Source: Nitrospirota bacterium
GTDB lineage: Bacteria > Nitrospirota > Thermodesulfovibrionia > Thermodesulfovibrionales > UBA6898
Assembly (NCBI GenBank): GCA_021814475.1
Contig: JAKAIE010000003.1
Span: 1-64,000, forward strand
Direction of reading: 5' to 3'
Length of the DNA stretch: 64,000 nt
Positions within the stretch are counted from its first letter, which is position 1. Each line of letters begins with the position of its first letter. Shown here one piece after another: positions 7,701 through 16,014 of this stretch. The position numbers and the translations under genes were made by a program. The notes under the pieces are model-generated. The model was not told the DNA's origin. It worked only from the letters and a program-made list of their open reading frames with translations, and made no database searches.

Positions 7701-9436
7701 ATAAAAAGCTCAAACGAGCAATTTCCCTGATTCTGTTATTAACTTCCATTGCTGTTATCTTTTTCTTTCAGGAAGTATATTCTGCAAAGCATGAGCCAGG
7801 TTTAAACAAGTCTGCAGATCAGGCCCCTCTCAAAATCGGCGTTGCCTCGATGATCACACCTGTTGACGCTGTGAAGTACTACCAAGATGTGATCGACTAT
7901 ATAGGTGAGCAGATCGGCAGGCCTGTTCAGATGGTCCACAGGAGAACGTATGATGAGATGGACCAACTCCTCGAAAGGGGCGAAGTCAAGGTCGCGTTCA
8001 TCTGCTCCGCCCCCTATGTCAGGAACCGCGAACGTTTCGGCGTCGAACTTCTTGCAGCGCCGAGCATGCATGGAAAGTCGACCTATCATTCGTACATAAT
8101 TGTCCGGAACGACAGCCCTGTGAAATCCTTCCCGGAACTTAAGGGTAAGACCTTCGCCTTTACCGACCCGAAGTCCAATAGCGGAAAGCTCTATCCGTCC
8201 TACCTGCTAAAAACTATGGGATTAACTCCGGATAGGTTTTTCAAGCGATTCATCTACAGTTACAGCCATAACAAATCGGTCGAGATGGTAGCCAAGAGGA
8301 TAGTTGACGGTGCAGCAGTCGATAGCGTCGTCTATGACCATATGCTGAAAATCGGCTCTCCCTATGCCGTGCAGACAAGGATCATCAAGAGATCGCCGCC
8401 TTATGGCACCCCTCCCGTTGTCGTTACCAGGGACATCAAGCCTGAACTGAAGAAAAAATTGAAGGAAGCCTTTCTTGGAATGCAAATGACCGCCAAGGGA
8501 AGGGCGATACTGAACGAGATGATGATAGACAGGTTTGTAGAGGTCCCTGACCGGAACTATGAAACCATACGTAAAATGGAGAAGGTCGCCGTTGACAGCT
8601 CAAATGCTGCGGTGAAGGCCAAAGAAAAAAATACCGTATATTTCGCCGTCATACCGAGAGACAATCCGAGGATAATGTATGAAAAGTACCAGCCCCTTCT
8701 TGATTATCTTTCGGAAAAGACACCTTACAAGTATGAGCTTGTCTTAAAGAAGAATTATGAGGAGACGGTAACTGCCGTCGGTGAGGGTGAAGTGGATGTC
8801 GCCCTGCTCGGCCCGCTCACCTACCTTGAGGCCCGTTCAAAGTATGGGGCGATCTGCATATTGAAACCCAGGGGTGCCGACAACAATGCAGTTTATCGAA
8901 GCGTCATCATAAAGAAGAAGGATACTCCAGTAGAGACAATTTCTGATCTCAAGGGGAAAAGTATCGCCTTCGCCTCGACGAAATCCACCTCGGGCAATCT
9001 CATGCCCCGGCTCCTTCTTGCAAATGCGGGGATACATCTCGGCGATCTGAGCAGCTACGCAAATTTCGATTACCATGATTCGGTTGTTAAGGCAGTGCTG
9101 AAGGGACAGTATACAGCCGGAGCGGTGAGGGATTCGATTGCGAAAAAGTATATGAAGCTCGGCATAGGAGTTATTGCGGAGTCCAAAACTATCCCGACGG
9201 GACCACTCGTAGCTGGACCAGGTACGCAACCCGCTCTTATCGATAGGATAAAAAAAGCACTTCTAGAGTTAAATCCCCATAATTCTGACGACCGGAAGAT
9301 ATTGAGACATCTCGATGACGAGTTGAAAAACGGTTTTATAGAGGCAATAGACGAAAATTACGGCGATATACGGAAGAGTTTCAATGCGATCTCTCAAACC
9401 TGTGGCAGAGGGTGCCACCCCAAGGTGAGATTATGA
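7697..9436 (+). CDS. Tandem PhnD-like periplasmic binding protein (sensor component)
   Basis: A 579-residue exported protein with an N-terminal hydrophobic signal or anchor (residues 6-25) and two PhnD-like substrate-binding domains in tandem, about residues 45-300 and 310-560. PhnD-type domains bind phosphite, phosphonates and similar oxyanions, and also act as sensors: AioX with AioSR for arsenite, and the sensor domains of TtrS and ThsS for tetrathionate and thiosulfate. Cys103 lies in an FICSAPYV segment, and the C terminus carries Cys569-x3-Cys573-His574. The TTG start at 7697 is supported by GAGGTG 5 bases upstream and overlap with the previous stop. The stop overlaps the kinase start (ATGA). 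No transporter genes follow, so it is probably a sensor. Confidence 0.85.
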   Translation: MNKKLKRAISLILLLTSIAVIFFFQEVYSAKHEPGLNKSADQAPLKIGVASMITPVDAVKYYQDVIDYIGEQIGRPVQMVHRRTYDEMDQLLERGEVKVAFICSAPYVRNRERFGVELLAAPSMHGKSTYHSYIIVRNDSPVKSFPELKGKTFAFTDPKSNSGKLYPSYLLKTMGLTPDRFFKRFIYSYSHNKSVEMVAKRIVDGAAVDSVVYDHMLKIGSPYAVQTRIIKRSPPYGTPPVVVTRDIKPELKKKLKEAFLGMQMTAKGRAILNEMMIDRFVEVPDRNYETIRKMEKVAVDSSNAAVKAKEKNTVYFAVIPRDNPRIMYEKYQPLLDYLSEKTPYKYELVLKKNYEETVTAVGEGEVDVALLGPLTYLEARSKYGAICILKPRGADNNAVYRSVIIKKKDTPVETISDLKGKSIAFASTKSTSGNLMPRLLLANAGIHLGDLSSYANFDYHDSVVKAVLKGQYTAGAVRDSIAKKYMKLGIGVIAESKTIPTGPLVAGPGTQPALIDRIKKALLELNPHNSDDRKILRHLDDELKNGFIEAIDENYGDIRKSFNAISQTCGRGCHPKVRL

Positions 9437-10902
9437 GCAAAGTGCCTATATCATTATCATTCTCTCGGCTCGGTCTTCAGCATAAGTTTGTCATTCTTAC
9501 GACCTGTGCGATTATCTTAGTCATGAGTGTAGTAGGATATCTTGCCGTGGAAAGGGAAAAGGATCTCTTATATGCTGAAAATGAAAAACAGGGGAGATTG
9601 CTCGGGGAGACACTTGCCATCCCGATCATCAATGACCTCATTTATGAAAGACTAGGGCTTGTTGAAGAAGGAGGGCTCCTCGACAACTACATACTGGAAA
9701 TATTCAGCAGAAAGGATTTGTCGCTCCTGTACATTACGATCCTGGATGACGATGGCAAGGTGATATCTCACAATGATATCACGGAATATGGAAAGACATA
9801 TTCTGACTCAATAACGAAAAAGGCCCTTACCTCGGAAAATACCGTTGTTCAGCATTTTCCCGCTGGAGGTCATAACGCCCTTGATTTCGGAGTTCCCCTT
9901 TCCATCGGCAAAAAGCGGTGGGGCACGCTGAAATTCGGCATATCTCTCGAAAAGGCTGAGCATGAAATTCTTTCTACTGTTCAAAAGATTATCGCACTCA
10001 CCACTGCCCTTCTCCTTGTGGGGTTTGCGGTCATTCTCCTCTTGAGCAGAAGGTTCATCAACCCAATAACACAGCTTGCAAACACCATGGCGCAGGCACG
10101 GGGAGACTACCTTGATCTCATGGTTGACGTGAAGGGGCATGATGAACTCGCGGTCCTTGGCGAAAGGTTCAACGGCATGATCGAGAGGATCAGACAGGCA
10201 AATGAAGAACTCAGAAAGACCAACGAAAAACTTGTCCAATCGGAAAAACTGGCCTCTGTTGGTATACTTGCCGCCGGTGTTGCACATGAAATCAACAATC
10301 CGCTCGGCGGCATATTCAACTGTCTCCAGATGCTCAGGCAACATGGAGAGCATCCCAGCCTCAGAGAGAAGTATCTGTCTCTTTTAAACGAGGGGCTGGA
10401 CAAGATAGAAACCACGGTCAGTAAATTGCTCTGGATGTCTCGAAAGGCCGAGCACGCTCCAGTTGATATGAACATCAAGAACTCTGTGAACAGTGTTTAT
10501 GCCTTCCTGGAGTACAAGATGAAGAAGGGCAAGGTCACATTCAAGAACACTGTCCCTGAGGACCTTCGGTTTATGTTTGACGTGCATGATTTTCAGCAGC
10601 TCCTCCTGAACCTGTTTATCAATGCGATTCATGCCATGAAAGAAGGCGGCTTGCTTGAGGTCAGAGGGCACAGGGAAGAGTCAATGCTTACTATTGAGGT
10701 GTCGGATAGCGGCTGCGGTATTGTGTCGGAAGATGTCGGTAAAATATTCGACCCCTTCTTTACAACAAAACCTGTCGGCGAGGGCACCGGACTGGGGCTC
10801 TGGTTGACCTATGAGATAATCAAAAACTACAATGGTGAGATTGCAGTTGAAAGTGAGCCGGGAAAAGGAAGCAGGTTTATTATGCGATTTCCGGCGCCCT
10901 AA
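9433..10902 (+). CDS. Membrane sensor histidine kinase (HAMP)
   Basis: A 489-residue kinase. It has a transmembrane helix at about residues 17-40, a periplasmic sensor region to about 185, a second helix to about 210, HAMP, HisKA with His285 in the VAHEINNPLGG box, and an HATPase domain with DSGCGI (N/G1), FDPFFTTK and GTGLGL boxes. It presumably autophosphorylates when the upstream binding protein reports its ligand, and passes phosphate to the downstream regulator. The ATG at 9433 overlaps the binding-protein stop, and the regulator starts 5 bases after its own stop. Binding protein, kinase and sigma-54 regulator in this order match the AioX-AioS-AioR logic. Confidence 0.92.
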   Translation: MSKVPISLSFSRLGLQHKFVILTTCAIILVMSVVGYLAVEREKDLLYAENEKQGRLLGETLAIPIINDLIYERLGLVEEGGLLDNYILEIFSRKDLSLLYITILDDDGKVISHNDITEYGKTYSDSITKKALTSENTVVQHFPAGGHNALDFGVPLSIGKKRWGTLKFGISLEKAEHEILSTVQKIIALTTALLLVGFAVILLLSRRFINPITQLANTMAQARGDYLDLMVDVKGHDELAVLGERFNGMIERIRQANEELRKTNEKLVQSEKLASVGILAAGVAHEINNPLGGIFNCLQMLRQHGEHPSLREKYLSLLNEGLDKIETTVSKLLWMSRKAEHAPVDMNIKNSVNSVYAFLEYKMKKGKVTFKNTVPEDLRFMFDVHDFQQLLLNLFINAIHAMKEGGLLEVRGHREESMLTIEVSDSGCGIVSEDVGKIFDPFFTTKPVGEGTGLGLWLTYEIIKNYNGEIAVESEPGKGSRFIMRFPAP

Positions 10903-10907
10903 ATATC

Positions 10908-12245
10908 ATGAAAAAGACTGTTTTGCTCATAGAGGATGAAAAGATTATGCGCATTACCCTTGAGGATGCCCTTAGCAGTGCCGGGTATGAGGTGATGGCT
11001 TTTGATGCGGGCGGTCCTGCCTTGCAGACAATTAAAGACAATTCCATTGATGTTGTCGTGACTGATGTCAGGCTTCCGGATATTGATGGGTTCGATATAG
11101 TTAGACAAATAAATCAATATAGCGATACCCCGGTCATTGTCATCACCGCATATGGAACGATCAAAGACGCTGTTGAGGCCATGAAGCTCGGAGCGTTTGA
11201 TTACATTACCAAGCCCTTTGCTCTCGATGAATTTCTTCTGCTTATTGAACGGGCTCTCGAAATAAAAAGGCTGAAGGATGAGAATATACGACTTAGGCGA
11301 GATCTCAGCAAATGCTACTCCGGCCCTAATATCGTAGGCGACAGCGCAGAGATGAAAAAGGTCTTCTCTCTTGTCGAGAGGGTTGCCCCGGTGGATTCAA
11401 CAGTCCTCATACTTGGTGAAAGTGGGACCGGCAAGGAGCTCATCGCAACTACTATTCATTATCAGAGCGGTCGCAAAGACAAACCGTTCATCAAAGTCAA
11501 CTGCGCTGCATTGCCCGAGGGACTTATCGAGACCGAGTTGTTCGGACATGAAAAGGGAGCTTTCACCGGAGCGATTAAGAGGAAGCCGGGCAGATTCGAA
11601 CTTGCCGAGGGGGGGACCATCTTTCTTGATGAAATCGGTGATATCCCTCTTTCAACTCAATCTAAAATATTGCGAGTAATCCAGGAAAGGCAGTTCGAGC
11701 GGATAGGGGGAACGGCAACCCTAAACGTCAACGTCAGAATAATCGCTGCAACAAACAGTAACCTCGAAGAGGAAGTAAAGGCAGGGCGGTTCAGGGAAGA
11801 CTTGTTTTACCGCCTCAACGTTATACCGATTACTCTTCCGCCACTCAGAGACCGAAGAGAAGACATTCCAGCCCTGATAGAATTCTTTATGAACAGATAC
11901 AGGAGAAAACTCTCAAGGAATGTCCGTTTCTCAAAAGATGCGGTTGATCTGCTGATTGCCTATGAGTTCCCCGGCAATGTCAGAGAGCTTGAAAACATCA
12001 TTGAGCGGTACGTTACTCTATGCGCAGGTGAGATGATTGGCAAGGACGAACTGACGGGGATCCTACGGTTGGCAACATCTGAGTCAAAAAGTCTTCTCCT
12101 CTCCGTTATTGCAGCTGACGCCGAGAAGGCTCACATAATAAGGATTCTCCGGACAACGCAGGGAAATAAGACAAGGGCTGCGGAAATCCTTGGCATCAGC
12201 AGGAAGACGTTATGGGATAAGATGAATTCATACAGACTTGAATAG
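10908..12245 (+). CDS. Sigma-54-dependent NtrC-family response regulator
   Basis: A 445-residue three-domain regulator. The receiver has phosphoacceptor Asp53 in VVTDVRLPD and a Lys in the TKPF segment. The AAA+ domain has Walker A GESGTGKE, a canonical GAFTGA loop for sigma-54 contact, Walker B IFLDEIGD and an arginine-finger region. The C terminus has a Fis-type helix-turn-helix (AAEILGISRKTLWDKM). It should bind upstream activating sites and drive sigma-54 promoters. Two palindromes and a -24/-12 promoter lie immediately downstream, so the tatA-to-moeA operon is its likely target. It is the last gene of the sensor operon. Confidence 0.95.
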   Translation: MKKTVLLIEDEKIMRITLEDALSSAGYEVMAFDAGGPALQTIKDNSIDVVVTDVRLPDIDGFDIVRQINQYSDTPVIVITAYGTIKDAVEAMKLGAFDYITKPFALDEFLLLIERALEIKRLKDENIRLRRDLSKCYSGPNIVGDSAEMKKVFSLVERVAPVDSTVLILGESGTGKELIATTIHYQSGRKDKPFIKVNCAALPEGLIETELFGHEKGAFTGAIKRKPGRFELAEGGTIFLDEIGDIPLSTQSKILRVIQERQFERIGGTATLNVNVRIIAATNSNLEEEVKAGRFREDLFYRLNVIPITLPPLRDRREDIPALIEFFMNRYRRKLSRNVRFSKDAVDLLIAYEFPGNVRELENIIERYVTLCAGEMIGKDELTGILRLATSESKSLLLSVIAADAEKAHIIRILRTTQGNKTRAAEILGISRKTLWDKMNSYRLE

Positions 12246-12260
12246 CCTATCCATCATCAA

Positions 12261-12282
12261 GGTGTTACCTTAAGGTAACACC
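12261..12282. promoter_or_regulatory. Distal palindromic activator site
   Basis: A perfect 22-base palindrome with arms GGTGTTACC and GGTAACACC around TTAA. It is followed 92 bases later (centre to centre) by a second palindrome with closely similar arms, and then by a -24/-12 promoter. Position and symmetry fit an upstream activating sequence for the NtrC-type regulator encoded just before it. No T-run follows, so it is unlikely to be only a terminator of the regulator gene. Confidence 0.7.
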
Positions 12283-12352
12283 GATGTTATGCCACCCTCT
12301 TTCCTGAAAAAGATCGATAAATCAGTAAGTTAAGCTGATTGTCTTTTCCCCT

Positions 12353-12374
12353 GGTGTTTCCTTATCGAAACACC
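12353..12374. promoter_or_regulatory. Proximal palindromic activator site
   Basis: An inverted repeat with arms GGTGTTTC and GAAACACC separated by CTTATC. The outer GGTGTT and AACACC halves are shared with the palindrome at 12261-12282. It is centred about 50 bases upstream of the -24 element at 12413. The pair of matching sites argues for cooperative binding of the adjacent sigma-54 activator. Confidence 0.7.
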
Positions 12375-12412
12375 CCAGAACTAACAATTCAGTGAAATCA
12401 GTAGGTTATCGC

Positions 12413-12428
12413 TGGCATTAAAACTGCA
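12413..12428 (+). promoter_or_regulatory. Sigma-54 (-24/-12) promoter of the molybdoenzyme operon
   Basis: TGGCATTAAAACTGCA has the GG and GC dinucleotides at the exact spacing of the consensus TGGCACG-N4-TTGCW; it differs at the first T of TTGC and in the CG after TGGCA. Transcription would start near 12440, about 40 bases before tatA. Two palindromes upstream and an upstream gene for a GAFTGA-type activator support the call. Confidence 0.75.
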
Positions 12429-12481
12429 TCATTGGTTTGGGTGTATTATTGCAGCCATTATAGCGCTATTGAGGAGGGATA

Positions 12482-12667
12482 ATGTTTGGATTAGGATTGC
12501 CGGAACTGGGAATTTTGGCTGTCGTTGGTATGCTGCTATTCGGTCCTTCAAAACTTCCACAGCTCGGCAAAGGGTTGGGGGAGGCTATATCCGGTTTCAG
12601 GAAGGAACTGAAGGAGACCGAGCATAACGCCGGTGAAATAGAGAATGCCGAGAAGAACAAAACCTGA
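12482..12667 (+). CDS. tatA: Twin-arginine translocase subunit TatA
   Basis: A 61-residue TatA/E-family protein. It has a short N terminus, one transmembrane helix (about residues 4-18, LGLPELGILAVVGMLLFGP), the FGP hinge motif, then an amphipathic helix (KLPQLGKGLGEAISGFRKEL) and a short charged tail. TatA oligomers form the pore that exports folded cofactor-containing proteins. It is the first gene of the molybdoenzyme operon, with a GAGGAGG site before the ATG. A dedicated copy here makes sense because the catalytic subunit two genes downstream carries a Tat signal. TatC is not in the window, so it must use the general translocase. Confidence 0.93.
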   Translation: MFGLGLPELGILAVVGMLLFGPSKLPQLGKGLGEAISGFRKELKETEHNAGEIENAEKNKT

Positions 12668-12683
12668 AAAAGGAGGAAGAAAG

Positions 12684-13037
12684 ATGAAGAAGATTCTTGT
12701 TGTCTGTGTTACCTTGTTGTTCGCCTCAACCGCGATTGCGGCAGAACAGAATCTCGTCGAGCTGCACAGGAATGCAAGCAAAATGAGCAACAAGGAATGT
12801 CTGTCATGTCATGCGAAAATCATGAAGGAAGTGTCACTCAACAAAAAGTACAAAATGTTTCACAGGGTGCATCTCGAATCGAAACTCGCAACACCAAAGA
12901 AATGTGCGGACTGTCACCAGTCAGTTGACCTGAGGAACGGCTCCGCGGCTTCGTTGAGAAAACAGGTTGATCCGCAGATTTGCGCCGGATGCCATAGCGG
13001 TGGTGTCAAGGGCGCAAAAGTGCTGTTTGCACAATAA
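12684..13037 (+). CDS. Periplasmic triheme c-type cytochrome
   Basis: A 117-residue exported protein. A Sec signal peptide ends near the AIA-AE site at residues 17-21. Three CxxCH heme-binding motifs are present at Cys39-His43, Cys74-His78 and Cys100-His104; His60, His63 and His28 are candidate axial ligands. It probably carries electrons between the quinone pool or other cytochromes and the molybdoenzyme encoded next, since no NrfD/PsrC-type membrane anchor gene is present in the operon. I chose ATG 12684, preceded by AAGGAGG, over an upstream in-frame ATG at 12645 that lies inside tatA. Confidence 0.9.
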   Translation: MKKILVVCVTLLFASTAIAAEQNLVELHRNASKMSNKECLSCHAKIMKEVSLNKKYKMFHRVHLESKLATPKKCADCHQSVDLRNGSAASLRKQVDPQICAGCHSGGVKGAKVLFAQ

Positions 13038-13050
13038 GAGGAGGAACAGA

Positions 13051-15381
13051 ATGAGCCAAGGAAGAGATATCACAGACGAAGAAAAAAGCCTGTTTGAAAG
13101 TTCTACGGGAAAACAGTTCACTAGACGCTCGTTTCTGAAATGGACGTCGGCCCTCGCCGGGGCAGCTGTTGCAAGCGGTCTCCTCTGGGATGATAAACTC
13201 GGCCTCTTCAGAGAGGCGAGCGCAGAGGAAAAAATGGCCGGAAAAGGAGAATGGATATATACAACATGCCAGATGTGCGGCGGCACATCAGGGATAAAGG
13301 TTCATGTCGTTGATGGGAGGGTGGTAAAGATAGAGCCGAGTGAGTATAACCCCATCGGAGTGGCAAATATCTCTTCCGATTATGCTAAATTCAAGTCGCT
13401 AGGCGGGAAGATGTGTGCAAAAGGCAACTCCGGAACAAGGGCTCTTTATGACCCCGACAGATTGAAAAAGCCGATGAAACGGGTGGGCGAAAGAGGCTCT
13501 GGAAAATGGAAGGCCATTTCGTGGGAAGAGGCCCTTGATGATGTGGCAAAGAACCTGCTGAGTATAAGGGATAAATACGGCCCTGAAGCGATGTTCTGGT
13601 GTACAGAAGATTCATCTTTTACTGACATGCAGGGAGACTTCAATCTCCTGTACGGCTCTCCGAATTACTCGATGCATTCAAATACCTGCGATGTTGCGAG
13701 GAAGGCGTCGTTCAAGCTCGTGATGGGCGATGACAGGCCCCTGCCCGATTTCGCCAATACAAAATACGCCCTTGTATTCGGATGGAATCTCCTTGCAGCT
13801 ACGAAGTGGGCGCACTTGCCGGGTATCTGGAATCTGGGAAGGGCAAAGGGCGCAAAGATGGTCTATGTCGATCCCTTCTATAATCAGACCGCAGCAAAGG
13901 CGGATGAATGGGTGCCAATCAGACCCGGCACGGACGGCGCCTTTGCGCTGGCGCTGGGGCATGAAATAGTGAAGAACAAATGGCATGATGCAGATTTTGT
14001 TAAGGACTATAGCGTAGGATTTGATAAATACGCAGACCTTGTCGGGGATAAAACTCCAGAATGGGCCGAGAAGATCACCTCTGTGCCCGCGGAGACCATA
14101 AAAAGGATAGCGAAAGAGCTCGCATCATCGAAACCCTTTGTGGTCGATACGTGGAGCGGACCGGGACATCATACCAATGCAACTGACGGTGGAAGAGCTA
14201 TAGCGATGCTGCCGGCCCTGCTGGGACAGTATGACAGGCCTGGAACAATGATGAGCAGGCAGGCAAAGGGTGGAAAGAGAAGGGCCTTCAATGTCGACAA
14301 ACCAAAGGCGGCGAGAATTGACGGTCTGGGGACAAAATATCCCTTTGCTCATGCGTCCGGCATATACACCGAGGCGAGAGATGCGATGATCTCCGGGAAG
14401 CCATACCAGCTCAGGGCCGGCGTGTTCATGTTCCAGAACTTTGTAATGTCAGTCCCAAATACGGCAAAGAATATCGAGGCGCTGAAAAAACTTGAATATA
14501 TTGCAGTCCTCGATACCATGATGAGCGAAACGGCAGAGCTTGCCGATATCGTCATACCCGGGAGCCATTACCTTGAAAGATGGGAAATAAACGTCAACTG
14601 GGTCACCTTCCCTGCCACAGCCATAAGGCGGCCTGCGGTAAAATCGGTGATAAACGGCATGACGGAACAGGAGTTCATTCTCGCACTTGCCAAAAAGATG
14701 GGACTTAAGGACAAGGATGGAAAGACCCTGCCGGACACTTACCCAGAATACATGTCCGACCAGCTTAAGAACGGCCCCATAGGCAAAACGCTGGATGAGA
14801 TGATGGCGCTTCCGGGCGGCGTATTTATCGGTGGCGAAACAAATTACGAAAAATATAAGAAGAGCGGCTTCGCAACTCCGTCCAAGAAAATTGAGTTTTA
14901 CTCTGAGCAGATGGAGAAGAAGGGATTGAACCCTCTGCCGGACTTTGTCGAGCCGATTTACAAGCCTACGTTGGAATTCCCGCTTTACCTCATAAACTAT
15001 AAGCAGGCTGAGCACACTCATTCACGGACGTTTAATAACGACTGGCTTATGGAGATGAAAGCGGACAATCCGCTCCTGATGAATTCGGCTACTGCAGCAA
15101 GACTCGGACTCAAAGACGGAGACGCTATCTGGATCGAATCTCCTTATGCGAAGGCGAAGGCTACGGTGCAGGTGACCGAGAGGATCCATCCGGAAGTCGT
15201 TGCCCTTCATCACGGCTATGGACATACGGGCTTCGGAAAGATAGCGAGGGGAGCCCTGAACAAGACCAACCAGTGGTCCCCCGCAGGCACAAACGACGGG
15301 CAATTCCTTGCCGGAGTTTCTGAAAAAGCCTCGGGAATGGCCGTACATAAAGAAATCGGCGTCAAAGTGATAAAGGCATAG
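13051..15381 (+). CDS. Tat-exported molybdopterin oxidoreductase, catalytic subunit (PsrA/PhsA/ArrA-like)
   Basis: A 776-residue DMSO-reductase-family enzyme. A Tat signal (TRRSFLK, Arg25-Arg26) is followed by a hydrophobic stretch, so it acts in the periplasm. Near residue 73 the Fe-S motif reads C-x2-C-x3-S, with Cys73, Cys76 and Ser80, and the fourth ligand Cys122 in MCAKG; the third Cys is thus replaced by Ser. Cys213 in the GSPNYSMHSNTCD segment is the likely Mo ligand, as in polysulfide, thiosulfate and arsenate reductases. Length fits PsrA/PhsA better than ArrA or TtrA. Bis-MGD binding and dinucleotide-binding domains cover the rest. ATG 13051 follows GAGGAG. The substrate cannot be decided from sequence; a sulfur compound or metalloid oxyanion is likely. 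Confidence 0.88.
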   Translation: MSQGRDITDEEKSLFESSTGKQFTRRSFLKWTSALAGAAVASGLLWDDKLGLFREASAEEKMAGKGEWIYTTCQMCGGTSGIKVHVVDGRVVKIEPSEYNPIGVANISSDYAKFKSLGGKMCAKGNSGTRALYDPDRLKKPMKRVGERGSGKWKAISWEEALDDVAKNLLSIRDKYGPEAMFWCTEDSSFTDMQGDFNLLYGSPNYSMHSNTCDVARKASFKLVMGDDRPLPDFANTKYALVFGWNLLAATKWAHLPGIWNLGRAKGAKMVYVDPFYNQTAAKADEWVPIRPGTDGAFALALGHEIVKNKWHDADFVKDYSVGFDKYADLVGDKTPEWAEKITSVPAETIKRIAKELASSKPFVVDTWSGPGHHTNATDGGRAIAMLPALLGQYDRPGTMMSRQAKGGKRRAFNVDKPKAARIDGLGTKYPFAHASGIYTEARDAMISGKPYQLRAGVFMFQNFVMSVPNTAKNIEALKKLEYIAVLDTMMSETAELADIVIPGSHYLERWEINVNWVTFPATAIRRPAVKSVINGMTEQEFILALAKKMGLKDKDGKTLPDTYPEYMSDQLKNGPIGKTLDEMMALPGGVFIGGETNYEKYKKSGFATPSKKIEFYSEQMEKKGLNPLPDFVEPIYKPTLEFPLYLINYKQAEHTHSRTFNNDWLMEMKADNPLLMNSATAARLGLKDGDAIWIESPYAKAKATVQVTERIHPEVVALHHGYGHTGFGKIARGALNKTNQWSPAGTNDGQFLAGVSEKASGMAVHKEIGVKVIKA

Positions 15382-15395
15382 GGAGGTGGAGATAC

Positions 15396-15971
15396 ATGGC
15401 TAAGAATCCAAATCAAATCGGCTGGTACTTTAACGAGAATAACTGTATAGCGTGCAGGGCCTGCGAGGCAGGATGCAAACAGGAGTTCGACCTCCCTGTG
15501 GGGGTCAGGCGCAGAAGGGTCATAATCAGGGAAGAGGGAAAATATCCGAATGTCAATGCCCGGTATATTTCAGCGGCCTGTAACCACTGCGCAGAGCCCG
15601 CATGCATGAAGGCCTGCCCGTCCGGGGCTATTACCAAGGAACCGAAGTTCGGAGTTGTACTGATCGACCAGGACAAGTGCATAGGATGCAAACGGTGCGC
15701 GGCGGCATGTCCGTATGGAGCGCCCACTTTCGACGAGAAGAAAAAGAAGATGGACAAATGTACTCTCTGTATTCACAGGCTCAAGGTAGGGTTGCCGCCT
15801 GCATGTGTGAGAACGTGCATGGGGTATGCACTATGGAGCGGAAAGCTGACGGATATAGAGGAGAATAAAACACCTGATGAACTTTTCAGAAGACCTATTA
15901 AAGACAGGCTGCCTGATTTTGCCGATCCCAAATTGACCATGCCTTCAGTGCGATTTTCAGAGAAAAAGTAA
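15396..15971 (+). CDS. Four-cluster [4Fe-4S] electron-transfer subunit (PsrB/DmsB-like)
   Basis: A 191-residue protein with four Cys quartets: Cys17/20/23/27, Cys62/65/70/74, Cys95/98/101/105 and Cys122/125/137/141. This is the pattern of the B subunits of DMSO-reductase-family enzymes, which pass electrons between the catalytic subunit and a cytochrome or membrane anchor. It has no signal peptide and would be co-exported with the Tat-bearing catalytic subunit. It starts 14 bases after that gene with a GGGAGGTGG site. No membrane-anchor gene follows, so the triheme cytochrome is the likely electron partner. Confidence 0.93.
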   Translation: MAKNPNQIGWYFNENNCIACRACEAGCKQEFDLPVGVRRRRVIIREEGKYPNVNARYISAACNHCAEPACMKACPSGAITKEPKFGVVLIDQDKCIGCKRCAAACPYGAPTFDEKKKKMDKCTLCIHRLKVGLPPACVRTCMGYALWSGKLTDIEENKTPDELFRRPIKDRLPDFADPKLTMPSVRFSEKK

Positions 15972-15979
15972 AGGAGATC

Positions 15980-16004
15980 GGAGGGGCAGGCTCGCTGCCC
16001 CTCC
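15980..16004 (+). promoter_or_regulatory. Intra-operon hairpin between Fe-S subunit and chaperone genes
   Basis: A perfect 10-base-pair stem, GGAGGGGCAG and CTGCCCCTCC, with a 5-base loop, lies in the short gap between the Fe-S subunit and the TorD-like gene. No T-run follows, so it is more likely a stability or attenuation element than a terminator. It could keep chaperone output below that of the enzyme subunits. The torD-like start has no clear ribosome-binding site of its own. Confidence 0.55.
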
Positions 16005-16014
16005 GCAAAAAGAT

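Noticed and set aside
13051-15381. Naming the molybdoenzyme arrA, arxA, phsA or psrA
   Set aside because: Length, Fe-S motif variant and lack of a membrane anchor do not settle on one group; sequence alone without phylogeny is not enough.
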